A stretch of DNA of 64,000 bases from CAVVZJ01 sp963752755 (GCA_963752755.1 CAVVZJ010000001.1:372001-436000); one strand, 5' to 3'; positions 9,601 through 19,638 are shown, numbered from the stretch's first letter. Notes: generated by a model not told the origin, from the letters alone. A program made the numbers and translations.

Positions 9601-9972
9601 ACCCGCCAGCGCATCCGGCCGAGTCTGAAGCGCTCGATCTACGAAGACTGCACGCACTGCACCGGCGCCGGCGTCGTCAAGACGGCCGAGAGCATGTCGA
9701 TCGACGTCATGCGCCTGCTGGCTCTGGCCGCCCACCGCAGCGAGATCCGCCGCGTGAACCTGACCGTGGCGGCGCCAGTGGCCGCGTATCTCAACAACCG
9801 CAAGCGTCGCGAGATCGCTCGGATCGAGGAAGAAGCCGGGCTCGTTGTCCACATCCGCCACGAGGGCGACGTGCCTGCCGAGCACCTCCAGATCGACTGC
9901 TTCGACGCTGCCAACATCGAGGTCCGCTTCATGCCCGCCGTCCCGGTGCCCCCGCCGCGCCGGGGACGTTGA
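6630..9972 (+). CDS. rng: Ribonuclease E/G with a split S1 domain (two frameshifts in this sequence)
   Basis: About 1,114 residues if two one-base deletions are repaired (near 7610-7620 and 8535-8542). The start MKKEMLINVLQPEECRIAIV and the S1 half NIYLGKIVNIESAIQAAFVD are followed by about 600 residues of Arg/Asp/Glu/Pro-rich sequence, including RDRERDRE tracts and an uninterrupted run of 12 Arg near 8260-8297, before the S1 domain resumes at GQIKPPIQEIFRRGDQVLVQ. The catalytic core is complete: metal-binding Asp in VAIDVNSGNF and VIVNDFIDM, and the zinc-link region CTHCTGAG. It should cleave single-stranded RNA in mRNA decay and rRNA processing; the charged insert may bind RNA or partners. 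No ribosome-binding site stands out before ATG 6630. Confidence 0.9.
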
Positions 9973-10002
9973 CCGCGGCGGAGGGTGGCGATTCTCCTGT
10001 CG

Positions 10003-10035
10003 AGCCCCGGGAACGTGGGAAGCGTTCCCGGGGCT
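10003..10035. terminator. Bidirectional hairpin between convergent rng and SGNH genes
   Basis: AGCCCCGGGAACG (10003-10015) and its exact complement (10023-10035) form a 13-bp stem with a 7-base loop, placed between the two convergent stop codons (9972 and 10040). There is no long T run, so termination efficiency is uncertain. Confidence 0.6.
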
Positions 10036-10039
10036 TCGC

Positions 10040-11065
10040 TCATCGCAGGAACCAGGGCCTCGCGAACGGGTCGGTTGCGAAGAACTGCGCCATCACGATG
10101 GCCGCCTTGAGGCTTCCTGAGGCCGAAGGATGCACGCCGTCGGCCTGGAAGTCGCTGCGCTCATAGGAGAGCCCGCTGGAAGAGGGATTCGGCCCGTCGG
10201 CCCAGTAGTACGGTCCCCAGAGGAGCACCGGCGACCGCACCCGGCCGCGGTTCGGATCGTCGTTCAAGGCCGGGTCGCCCGCCATCTGCCGCTGGATCGC
10301 CAGCCGCACGCCGAAGGCACTCTCATAAGCATGCGGTTCCGGATCGGTGCCCTGCGGGCCGTAACCGCCGTAGGTCCGCGATGAGACGAAGGCCAGCCGT
10401 GCGTTGGGGAAGATCGCGTGCAACCGCTGCAGCACCCGGGCCAGGTCTCCAGAATACTGGACGATCCGGTCGCTGAAGCCGCCGTAGCGCCAGGCGTAAA
10501 TCTCGGCCAGGTTGATGAAGAGAACCTGCACCTGCCTCGGCGAGACGCCCGCGCCGCGGAGTCGCTGCAGCGCGACGCGGAAGGGACCGGGCTGAGACGC
10601 CCAGGTCTGAAGCACCTGGCCGTCCTGAGCCCCGTTGACCAGCGTCAGCGATGGCGAGCGATCCGGCAACATGGCGGCAACCCGCTCGAAGGTCGAGAAG
10701 ATCAACGAGGTCGTGGATTGCCCGATCGACAGCATGACGACACGGCCCCCCGGACTCGGCCGTCCAGCCTGGTTCAGCGGTCGGATCAGCGACACGGCGT
10801 TTGTCGCGGCCAGTGCCTGCGATGGCGGAGGGACGTTCGACCCGCCGCCGTAGAGGCCGCCGATCTGGCCTTGATAGGTCCCCGTACCCAGGTCGGTCAG
10901 TGGCACCGTCCCCGCCCCGATCAAACGCACCAGCGCCGACGGAGCCCCGGCCTGACCCACGCTGAGCAGGCAACGCGCCTCGACCGTCTCGCAACGCGGC
11001 CGGAACCGTCGCCGGTGGGCTCGACGCGCCGGGTCGTGGGGCAGGAATCGCCGGGTTGGAATCAT
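10040..11065 (-). CDS. Secreted SGNH-hydrolase-like protein with LEPR-type N-terminal motif
   Basis: 341 residues from ATG 11065, with GGAG nine bases before it. The N-terminus is Arg-rich and contains RFRPRCETVEARCLLS, close to the planctomycete LEPR-XLL motif found at the front of many surface proteins. The body reads as an SGNH esterase fold: VVMLSIGQSTTS (block I, with Gly-Gln-Ser instead of Gly-Asp-Ser), TLVNGAQDGQ, an FINLAEIYAWRYGG strand, and QADGVHPSASG near the end (Asp-x-x-His dyad). Substrate unknown; probably exported or cell-surface. It lacks neighbours of related function. The 436 bases upstream (11066-11501) contain no gene I can support. Confidence 0.65.
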   Translation of the reverse strand: MIPTRRFLPHDPARRAHRRRFRPRCETVEARCLLSVGQAGAPSALVRLIGAGTVPLTDLGTGTYQGQIGGLYGGGSNVPPPSQALAATNAVSLIRPLNQAGRPSPGGRVVMLSIGQSTTSLIFSTFERVAAMLPDRSPSLTLVNGAQDGQVLQTWASQPGPFRVALQRLRGAGVSPRQVQVLFINLAEIYAWRYGGFSDRIVQYSGDLARVLQRLHAIFPNARLAFVSSRTYGGYGPQGTDPEPHAYESAFGVRLAIQRQMAGDPALNDDPNRGRVRSPVLLWGPYYWADGPNPSSSGLSYERSDFQADGVHPSASGSLKAAIVMAQFFATDPFARPWFLR

Positions 11066-11501
11066 CGGGGCTACTCCGGGTGCGGGGGGATCGGTGGGCG
11101 CTCGGCTCCGAGGCGTCGCCAACTCGCGACGGTGGCGTGGGGTCAAACCCACGGGCCGGACACCCTGAAAGCTACAAGGTGGTAGGATCGTGTCAAATCC
11201 GGCGGGGCCTGCGGACGGCGGGCGGTGTGCCAATCAAACCGATAGAGCCTCCGGGCCGGGCCGTTGGTGAGGCGTCCGGTCGGAGCGGTCGCGGAAGAAC
11301 GGGGTGCCGTCTTGATGTGAGGGCCGTCGCTCGGGCAAGATATTGGAGCGCGCGGGTGGTCGTGCAAGCCGGCTGGCCCCAGGGGCGGATCGGATCGGAC
11401 CCTCAGGGTTGGATCGTCTCGCCGTTGCAGAACAGGGCGCGGCTCTTTGGAATCGTTCGGCCGGAGGTGCGGCGTCCGGCTGGCCTGGAGGCAGGGATCG
11501 G

Positions 11502-12554
11502 ATGAATCAGGACCCGATCCAACGCGCGGACGAAGGCCCGGACTCGATCGAGGCAGGCGATCGCCTGCCGGGTCGCGATCTGGTCCTCTACGACTCCCGC
11601 GTGGCCCAGCATCGTGAGCTGGCGATGCTCGGACACGGAGCGAGCGGGGCCGATCCGCTCGACCAATGGCGGGGCCGTCGCCTCGGCATGAGTGAGGAGG
11701 CGCGTGCGGAGTCGGAGCGGCTGGGGCGGTGGGTCAACCGCCTGAGCGGGTTCATCCGTGCCTGCGGCGCGGTCTCGATCGTTCTGGGGCTGGCCTCGGC
11801 GGCGTTCCTCTGGCCGCGAGTCCGGCTGACCGGCCTGGCCGTCTTCGGTGGCCTGGGGATCGGTGTCGGCCTGCTTGGCCTGGGCCTCCGTCCGTTCCAT
11901 CGCGGCTGGCTCCGACAGCTGGCGGACGAGCCCCGCGGGTTGCGCCGGCTGTACCGGACGAAGGCCCACCGATGCCGCGTCGGTCTGGGAGTCTGCGGCA
12001 TCCTGCTGGGTGCCGGCCTCCTGATCGGCTCACCCCGGCCACCCGCGCCGGGCGTCAGCGCCGGTGTGAGCCGCGTCGGCGCGGCGACGGCGTCGACGTC
12101 GGCTCGCCGTCGCCAGCTGGAGGTCGCCTCGGGCGAGAGCTACCGCCACGGAGACCTGAGCCTCCGCGTCGCGTCAAGCCGGCTTCGACGGCGGGACGGG
12201 TCCGGGCTGAACCTGGAACTGCTGCTGGAGTTACGCAACATCAGCAAGGCCCGTAAGCTCGACGTCGATCGCATCCACGACCTCGAGTTGCCCCTCTCGC
12301 GTTGCTACCTCTGGGACAGCCTGGGGAACGACTATAACCGCCTGGAACGGCCCGTCCTCGATCTGACGTCCGGCCGCGACGCCCTCCCGGCCCTCTATCC
12401 GGAGGAGAGTTTGCGCGTGCGCCTGGTTTTCGAGCGTCCCGTCCGCCGTGCGCGGCAGCTCCTCTTGCTGATTCCTCCCGGCAGCTTCGACCTGCCCGAA
12501 GCCGTCCTCTTCCAGATCGACGCGGCGCAACTCGCCACGGCCGAGCCGCGCTGA
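11502..12554 (+). CDS. Hypothetical membrane protein with C-terminal extracytoplasmic domain
   Basis: 350 residues from ATG 11502, GGAGG about ten bases upstream. Three hydrophobic segments are visible: around residues 86-107 (SIVLGLASAAFLWPRV), 110-130 (LAVFGGLGIGVGLLGLGL) and 160-178 (GVCGILLGAGLLIG). The N-terminal 75 residues are charged and the last 150 residues look like a beta-rich domain (LSLRVASSRLRR, LNLELLLELRNISKARKLDV) followed by RLVFERPVRRARQLLLLIPP. I do not recognise the family. Codon usage matches neighbouring genes. It stands alone between two intergenic regions. Confidence 0.7.
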   Translation: MNQDPIQRADEGPDSIEAGDRLPGRDLVLYDSRVAQHRELAMLGHGASGADPLDQWRGRRLGMSEEARAESERLGRWVNRLSGFIRACGAVSIVLGLASAAFLWPRVRLTGLAVFGGLGIGVGLLGLGLRPFHRGWLRQLADEPRGLRRLYRTKAHRCRVGLGVCGILLGAGLLIGSPRPPAPGVSAGVSRVGAATASTSARRRQLEVASGESYRHGDLSLRVASSRLRRRDGSGLNLELLLELRNISKARKLDVDRIHDLELPLSRCYLWDSLGNDYNRLERPVLDLTSGRDALPALYPEESLRVRLVFERPVRRARQLLLLIPPGSFDLPEAVLFQIDAAQLATAEPR

Positions 12555-13036
12555 GCGACTCTCCGGGAAAGGTCCGGCACGCTCTCGCCCCGGCGCTCCC
12601 AGGCGACTTCCTCGGGACACGGTCCGCCGTCAGGGAACGCATTTTTTAACTGCCCGCCGACGCTCGGGACGGCACAGGGACGCGCTGACGACGCGCCCAG
12701 GACGCCTGAGGAACGGTCGGAGGACGCCGGGGCGACGCTGGCCACGGTGTCACTGCTCTGATTGTAAGTTCCAGACTCCCTAATAATTAAAAATCGATTT
12801 TGCCCATTTTGAAGTTCGTTCGGCGATTGAGACGCGCCGGAGCGTCGCCACGAAGGGCGAGGATCGGGGCGCTCGGAAGTCCACCGGATTGCCAAGGAGC
12901 TAGCGTTAATTATAGCACAAATTTGGGACGCCGGCCTGGATCGTCTTGTGGGCGGGACGATCCGGGGCTCACCGTCGCGGAGGCTCCGGGCCGCGTGGGC
13001 CGGCGTCGCGGGGCGTCGCTCCGTTCGTCGAGGGAC
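12555..13036. other. Intergenic region with an AT-rich island and a dispersed repeat copy
   Basis: The 5' half is made of GC-rich gacgc-containing phrases; 12760-12800 is AT-rich for this genome (taataattaaaaatcgattt). A repeat shared with 63493-63536 lies at 12799-12851. A second AT-rich spot at 12900-12930 could be the terminator or promoter zone of the small minus-strand gene at 13037. No protein-coding frame is convincing. Confidence 0.45.
12799..12851 (-). repeat. Dispersed repeat, copy 1
   Basis: On the minus strand this reads GCGACGCTCCGG, then a short divergent part, then CCGAACGAACTTCAAAATGG and GCAAA. The same succession occurs at 63493-63536. Over the best 27 bases 24 are identical. 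In translation both copies give RRTN(F/V)KMGK, with two of the three differences at silent third positions, so the repeat may descend from coding sequence. Confidence 0.5.
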
Positions 13037-13369
13037 TCAGACGAACAAGGGCATCGGGGCCGGATTGCCCAGGATCTCTTCGACGGACCTCTGGACGACG
13101 GCGACCAACGTCTCCACCATGAGTTCCCCGGGTTCGTCGTCGCCAAACTCGGCGCAGAAGCGGTGGATCACCTGGAGCCGGACGGCGTTTTCATTCAAGC
13201 CCTCGTCGCGGAGTTTCCGGGCGGCAAGCCGGGCGCCGCATGCCGTCGCCTGGAGCAATTCGGTCGCGGTCCCACGCTCCACGATCGGGGAGGAAGGCGT
13301 ATTCACGGTAGTCTCCAGCAATGAGCGATCGTGATGAATTCCTGAGATACCGGCCATGGTGCGTCTCAC
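13037..13369 (-). CDS. Small hypothetical protein
   Basis: 110 residues from GTG 13369, or 106 from ATG 13357. The middle is helical and amphipathic (ATELLQATACGARLAARKLR, LQVIHRFCAEFGDDEPGELM, VETLVAVVQRSVEEILGN), with balanced acidic and basic residues unlike the surrounding shadow frames. No known domain or motif recognised. It is divergent from the lactate permease, with a 777-base hairpin-rich gap between the two starts. The call rests on composition alone and could be wrong. Confidence 0.45.
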   Translation of the reverse strand: MRRTMAGISGIHHDRSLLETTVNTPSSPIVERGTATELLQATACGARLAARKLRDEGLNENAVRLQVIHRFCAEFGDDEPGELMVETLVAVVQRSVEEILGNPAPMPLFV

Positions 13370-13667
13370 TTCACGCCGCTTTCCGAGATAGTCCAGAGCC
13401 CCGGACTTACGGCTTCGTCGCCTTTTTTCTGATCTACCCCGATCTCCCGGGAGCCTCGAACTTGCGACGGAATTGCTCGCTCCGTGCGGCCACTCCAGAG
13501 GTGCTAATGAGAAAGGAACGGAGAAATGGCCAAAAACAATACGGAATTACGAAAAGGAAATTGTCACGATGTTGACGAAAAGCAACATCGATTCGCAGCG
13601 AGCGGGTGAGATACGGTCGTCTGGCTTCTTGTCGGGAAGCGACTCCGCCAGAATCGGGGACTTTCGG

Positions 13668-13728
13668 TGGGTGCTCGGTGAGCACCAAAGTTTTGCCAAT
13701 TCCCAACTTGGTGCTCATCGAGCACTCA
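13668..13728. repeat. Imperfect 61-base hairpin containing two GTGCTC-N3-GAGCAC dyads
   Basis: Arms 13668-13692 and 13705-13728 pair around a 12-base loop with one bulged T. The only two mismatches are positions where G faces T, so an RNA copy could pair throughout by G-U wobble. Each arm is itself a dyad: GTGCTCGGTGAGCAC (13671-13685) and GTGCTCATCGAGCAC (13711-13725), centres 40 bases apart, which also fits a protein operator pair. Confidence 0.6.
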
Positions 13729-13817
13729 GTCAGAGTCTTATTGTGGGCGGCATTATGCATCCATGATATGGTCCTTGTTGGCTGAAGAGGAATCGTAATC
13801 GTTCCGCCGAATCCGGT

Positions 13818-13878
13818 GATGGCCCCCAGTGTCGGGTGCGTCGTCGACGACGCGACGCGCCCGACACTGGGGGCCATC
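13818..13878. repeat. Perfect 19-bp inverted repeat around an inner palindrome
   Basis: GATGGCCCCCAGTGTCGGG (13818-13836) and its exact complement (13860-13878) flank 23 bases that include the perfect 16-base palindrome GCGTCGTCGACGACGC (13838-13853). No T run follows, so it does not look like a standard terminator. Confidence 0.65.
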
Positions 13879-14146
13879 CGCCCTGCGATCGACGGAATAA
13901 TTACGAGGAATCCAGGTCGTGGACGGAACTGCGCCCAACAAGGGACCGCCGCCGCTTCTCGCTCAGTCGGCGAGGAGGAGCCTGACGGGCCGTGTCTCAC
14001 GTCGGGAAGCCGGAGGCGGACGGACGCCGAGGCGGGGCGGCGCGGGGGTTTCGGGGCTGCGGACGTTGCCGTATGCTTGGGGCCGGAGTGAGGTAGGACG
14101 GCTCGGGCTGGTTTTCCGAACTGGCGATACGGGGAGTCATTGCGCC

Positions 14147-15873
<1,727 letters not shown>

Positions 15874-15915
15874 GGGATTCGGGGGGCGTTCCCTGGGGCC
15901 ATCCCAGAACTCCTT

Positions 15916-15978
15916 CGTGTGGGACAGCCGCCCCCGGCGGTTTCGACGGCGGACCGCCGGGGGCGGCGGTCCCACACG
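15916..15978. repeat. REP-like palindromic element A
   Basis: Arms 15916-15941 and 15953-15978 are 26 bases each and complementary at 25 positions, separated by 11 bases. The arm core GGGACAGCCGCCCCCGGC recurs at 35874-35893 and 36050-36099. It lies just after the lactate permease and before the convergent DUF2283 gene. Confidence 0.65.
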
Positions 15979-16028
15979 GGAGCGAAACTCTGAAGTCGTT
16001 CCTGGACGCCTCCTCCGGTTGGCGATCG

Positions 16029-16325
16029 TCAGGAATCGGGCAGGATTCTCCGGGCCCAGGGGACGATCTGTTCGCAGAGGGCGGAGAGCCCATCGGGTCG
16101 GGGGCCGTCGCCGAAGCGTCGCCACCAGTTGAAGACCGAGAGGCCGACCGGCTCGCCGGTCTCGGCGTGCCTGAGCAAGCGGGCGCCTTCCTTGTCGGTT
16201 TCGCCGGTCGTGGGGGCGTCGCGGTGGGACTCCAGGTGCAGGTAGAGCACATCATCGAGCATGTCGTACTGGAACCAGCAGGTCTCTTCGATCATCCCCT
16301 CGATGGTCTCGACGGTGACGGTCAT
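16029..16325 (-). CDS. DUF2283 family small protein
   Basis: 98 residues from ATG 16325. The segment CWFQYDMLDDVLYLHLES with a following EGARLLRHAETGEPVGLSVF resembles DUF2283, a short beta-rich domain (Y-D-x-x-x-D-x-L-Y-I pattern then a glycine-containing strand on use of the residue as heme- or ligand-unknown). The function of this family is unknown. It starts MTVTVETIEGMIEET. It is convergent with the lactate permease and separated from it by palindromic element A. Alternative longer starts exist but would run through the upstream hairpin. Confidence 0.65.
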   Translation of the reverse strand: MTVTVETIEGMIEETCWFQYDMLDDVLYLHLESHRDAPTTGETDKEGARLLRHAETGEPVGLSVFNWWRRFGDGPRPDGLSALCEQIVPWARRILPDS

Positions 16326-16391
16326 GAGCGGACTCCTGAGGCGTCGATCCTGGGGGCGCGGGGAAGGGCGCCGTTGACTCTGCCATGAGAA

Positions 16392-16427
16392 CACCCCGCC
16401 GGCCTCGTTGTCGAGACGGGCGGGGTG
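16392..16427 (-). terminator. Hairpin between the 16.5-kb small gene and DUF2283
   Basis: CACCCCGCC (16392-16400) pairs with GGCGGGGTG (16419-16427), and an inner CTCG/CGAG stem extends it. It lies downstream of the minus-strand small gene and upstream of the DUF2283 start. No T run is present. Confidence 0.45.
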
Positions 16428-16533
16428 AACTTCATCGCGAAGGGCCGGCCCAGGTTCGGGCGTACTCCGAGGGGGCCGGCAGGGCGGTGCGGTGGGGCCT
16501 CCAGTCGGCCTGGGGGCCGCCTGGCCCGACCGC

Positions 16534-16750
16534 TCAGCTCTGGCTGCGGCCGTGGGTGAACTCGCTTTCGATCAGGCTGGCGCGACCATCCCCGGCGTCG
16601 GGGGCTTCGCGGGACAACCGGCCCTCGGGGGCCTCGCGGTTCTGGTCGCCCCGATCGGGGGCCTCGGCCCGGCGACTCAGACGGGCGGGCCGGGGAAGGG
16701 GTGGACGTGGCTGTCTTCTTCGGACGCTGGGTGCGGAAGGCGATCGACAT
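16534..16750 (-). CDS. Possible small charged protein (one extra base in sequence)
   Basis: ATG 16750 is preceded by GGGGAGG with six bases spacing, an unusually good ribosome site. It reads MSIAFRTQRPKKTATSTPSP and then, after one extra base near 16690, continues in a frame with balanced composition (RAEAPDRGDQNREAPEGRLS, then DAGDGRASLIESEFTHGRSQ) to TGA at 16534: about 71 residues. No domain recognised; probably disordered. The call depends on the frameshift repair and is tentative. Confidence 0.35.
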
Positions 16751-17054
16751 GGGACACCTCCCCGCGCGACGCGGGTTGAGCCGGGGAAGGGGCCGGGGGG
16801 ACCGGGCTCGACCCAAGGGGTCGCCCCTTCCCGCAGCCGGCCGTTTCCTCGCGACCGGCCGCGCACCCGCCCTACCTCGGGCGGGCGTTGAGTCTCCTCG
16901 TCGCGACCGGGCCGAGCCCGGCTCGCGGGCCGACATCGGCGCTCTCAGGGATCTCATCTAGCAGTCTAGCCTGCGCCTCTGGTCCGCGGCTAGCGGGGAT
17001 TCCAAAAAGTGCGGATTTCGTGGAACCTGGACGGTTGTTCGACGGAGATTCTCC
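16751..17054. other. Divergent intergenic region
   Basis: Between the divergent small gene and the YfcE-like gene. GC-rich, with a loose inverted repeat around 16790-16850 (ggggaagggg/ccccttcccg). No gene, and no promoter I can place with confidence. Confidence 0.35.
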
Positions 17055-17539
17055 ATGCGGATCGGCATCCTGTCCGACACCCACGACCACCGCAAGCGGA
17101 CCGCCCGCGCCGTCGAGCGGCTCGTGGCCGAGGGGGCCGAGGTTCTCATCCATTGCGGCGACCTGACCGGACCGGAGATCGTCTATGAGTGTGCCCCCTT
17201 GCCGAGCTATTTCGTCTTTGGCAACAACGACTTCGAGGAGGAGTCGCTCCGCTTCGCGATGGGCGTCGATCGGCGGCGTCTGCCTCGGCTGGGCCGGCCT
17301 GATCGAACTGGCCGGCAAGCGGATCGCGGTCGCCCACGGCGACCTGCTCCGGTGAGGTCCGCCGCCTGGTCGCCGCCCGGCCCGACTACCTGCTCTACGG
17401 TCACTCCCACATCGCCGACGACCGCCGCGACGGCCCGACCCGCTGGATCAACCCCGGCGCCCTGCACCGCGCGGCCGAACACACCGTCGCGTTGCTGGAT
17501 CTCAACACCGACGCGTTGCAATTTCTGAAGATCGGTTGA
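17055..17539 (+). CDS. YfcE/MJ0936-type metallophosphoesterase (two one-base insertions in sequence)
   Basis: About 160 residues, the normal size of this family. The start MRIGILSDTHDHRKRTARAV carries the D-x-H metal ligands; IHCGDLTG gives the next Asp and VFGNNDFE the Asn-Asp pair. After an extra base near 17262 the frame continues GGVCLGWAGLIELAGKRIAV then AHGDLL, and after a second near 17350 it ends with DYLLYGHSHIADD and RWINPGAL, supplying the remaining histidines and ending at TGA 17537-17539. All dinuclear metal ligands are thus present. Members hydrolyse phosphodiesters of uncertain physiological substrate. Start chosen at the first in-frame ATG with GGAG upstream. Confidence 0.85.
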
Positions 17540-17578
17540 ATCGCGGCAACGCCCGTTCCTCGAAATCGGCAGGACCCC

Positions 17579-17584
17579 TATAAT
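17579..17584 (+). promoter_or_regulatory. Candidate -10 box of the GlmU-like gene
   Basis: A perfect TATAAT in GC-rich DNA, about 65 bases before the ATG at 17649, which is itself preceded by GGGAGGTG. The -35 at 17556-17561 (TTCCTC) is poor. Confidence 0.4.
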
Positions 17585-17648
17585 CCCGACGGCTATCGCC
17601 GCGGGGCGAACGGCCCGAGCGATCCGGCCGCAGCAGGGAGGTGCGAGC

Positions 17649-18973
17649 ATGCGACTCTGCCTGGTCGAAGACAATGCGGTGGTCAACCTCGAACCGCTGA
17701 CCCTGACCCGACCGGCCTACGACCTGTTGCTCGGCCAGACCTCGCTCGGGTCGAAGCTGGCGCGGGCCTTCGGCGTCGGAGCCCGGCCCGGCCCGACGCG
17801 GCGGCCATGATCCGGCCGTACCTGGCCGCCGTATCCAGCGAGAACGCGACCCGCACACCACGCTCAACGAGCCCGACTGGCTGGCCCGCGGCCCGGTCGT
17901 GATCGCCAACGCCCGCTGGGTCCCCCCGCCCGACTTCGAGCCGCCGGCCCTGGGGGCCCCCTGGCTCGGGCTCTGCGAGGGCCGGCCCGCCTGTGCCCTG
18001 GTCGGCCCCGACCGCGCCGTCGGCCTGGAGCCGGGGGCTGCCGACGCCTGGTTCGAGGCTCTACTCGCCGACCCGACCGTCGATCGCCTCGACCTCGGCG
18101 GCGCGTGGATCACCTGGCCCTGGGACCTCGTTGCCCTCAACAACGACCACCTCGAACGCGACTTCCGCCAGTCGCGGCAAGGTCGGCGTGAGCAACCGCC
18201 ATCTGGCCACGCTCGCCCTGGTCGGCCCGGCCGAGCGCCTGTTCCTCCACGAGACGGCCCGGATCGACCCGTACACCGTCTTCGACACGACAAACGGCTC
18301 GATCACCGTCGGCCCCGGCGCCTGGGTGCAGCCATTCACGCGGCTGGAAGGGCCTTGCTCGATTGGCCCGAAGACGCAGCTCTTCCGCGCCAATCTGCGC
18401 GGCGGCGTCACCATCGGCCCCAACTGCCGGATCGGCGGCGAGGTCGAGGCGACGATCATCCACGGCTTCTCGAACAAGTATCACGAAGGGTTTCTCGGCC
18501 ACGCCTACGTCGGCGAGTGGGTCAACCTCGGCGCGATCACCTCCAACAGCGATCTCCGCAACGATTACGGCGAGGTCCACGTCCCCCTGCACGGCGACCC
18601 GATCGCCACCGGCATGGCCAAGGTCGGCAGCTTCATCGCCGATCACAGCCGGACGGGACTCGGCAGCATGCTGAACACCGGCACGTCGATCGGCGTGATG
18701 TGCAACGTCCTGCCCGCCGGACCGCTGTTGCCGAAACACGTCCCCAGCTTCGCCGCTGTGCTTTACGGCCGGGTGGCCCCCGGCTTCCCGCTGGAGCAGA
18801 TGTTCGCCACGGCCCGGATCGTCAAGGGGCGACGCGATCAGGAGTTCACCCCCGTCGAGGAGCAATTCTACCTCGACCTCTACGAGCGCACCCGCTTCGA
18901 GCGCGAACGCGCCTTCCAGCGCGCCGAGGACCGTCGCGAGGACCGCTGGCCCCTGGCGGCGCGGGGGCGTTGA
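17649..18973 (+). CDS. Alternative GlmU-type sugar-1-phosphate nucleotidyltransferase/acetyltransferase (three indels)
   Basis: About 441 residues when one-base errors near 17790, 17835 and 18172 are repaired. The N-terminus MRLCLVEDNAVVNLEPLTLT and RPAYDLLLGQTSLGSK is typical of the divergent bacterial GlmU family (TIGR03991 type), with a middle part ARGPVVIANARWVPPPDF and WPWDLVALNNDHLERDF. The C-terminal half is a left-handed beta-helix: ETARIDPYTVFDTTNGSITV, then hexapeptide-like turns and GHAYVGEWVNLGAITSNSDL, ending HVPSFAAVLYGRVAPGFPLE. The predicted role is synthesis of UDP-GlcNAc or a related activated sugar for cell envelope. Its stop overlaps the next start (TGATG), suggesting co-translation. 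Confidence 0.8.
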
Positions 18974-19638
18974 TGTCGTCGGCCTCGCCGCCCGATTCCC
19001 GGCGACGGCGACTCCGGGTTGCGGAGATTCTCGGCTGGCTTTTCGTCGCCGCGTTGCTCGGCGGCGCGATCGGATTCGCGGTCGATGCCGGCCGGAGATC
19101 GCGGCAGTTTAACCGCTGGGTCGCCGACGTGCCGACGAACTTCGCGGTCGATCTCTCGAAACCGGGCCGCACGACGGCGACGTTCCGTCAAACGTGCGAC
19201 ATCTCGCATTCGGAAGTCCTCTTGCTGCGGGTCGAGACAGATGTATCGAAGACGGGCGATCCCGCGGAGTTACTGGACGGCCTGGCCGGTCGGATCGCGA
19301 TCGTCGATCGATCCGGCCGGGAAGTCTTCGGCGAAGTCCTCGAAGATCAGCCCACTTACGAGCCCCAGCCGGCGGGGTTCATCGGCTTGACCCGCTTCCA
19401 TCCGTTCCCGGTCGGCGACTACACGATCAGGCTGGACGTCCGCCACGGTGCCCCCGCGCTCGCGGGTCGGCGGCAGACGCTCCTGGCCCGGTACGAATTC
19501 TGCGGGATCGAGCAGATGCCGGTTCTGGCCTCGGAGTTCTTCGCGCTGGTGACGGCCGTCCCGGGCTTGATCCTGGCGACGGTCCTGATCTTTCAAAGGG
19601 TGCGACGGTCCCGATCCTCGGTGCCGGTCGGTTCTTGA
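18973..19638 (+). CDS. Hypothetical membrane-anchored protein
   Basis: 221 residues. The ATG overlaps the preceding TGA, so it is probably translated with the GlmU-like gene. Hydrophobic segments near residues 19-39 (GWLFVAALLGGAIGFAVDAG) and 190-210 (FALVTAVPGLILATVLIF) bracket an extracytoplasmic beta-rich domain of about 150 residues that includes FAVDLSKPGRTTATFRQTCD and FHPFPVGDYTIRLDVRHG. I do not recognise the family. The terminal TM with an inside-positive tail (RVRRSRSS) suggests both ends are cytoplasmic. Confidence 0.7.
   Translation: MSSASPPDSRRRRLRVAEILGWLFVAALLGGAIGFAVDAGRRSRQFNRWVADVPTNFAVDLSKPGRTTATFRQTCDISHSEVLLLRVETDVSKTGDPAELLDGLAGRIAIVDRSGREVFGEVLEDQPTYEPQPAGFIGLTRFHPFPVGDYTIRLDVRHGAPALAGRRQTLLARYEFCGIEQMPVLASEFFALVTAVPGLILATVLIFQRVRRSRSSVPVGS

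Larger units (their letters stand above)
13370..14146. other. Long hairpin-rich non-coding region upstream of lactate permease
   Basis: 777 bases with no convincing gene. Composition is less GC-rich than the rest, especially 13515-13610 and 13690-13800. It contains two strong hairpins (13668-13728 and 13818-13878, listed separately). Either could belong to a regulatory RNA or a small non-autonomous element. No tRNA or known riboswitch was recognised. Confidence 0.5.

Noticed and set aside
13440..13480. Possible tRNA-like T-arm (cctcgaacttgcg).
   Set aside because: No acceptor stem, anticodon arm or D arm could be paired around it.
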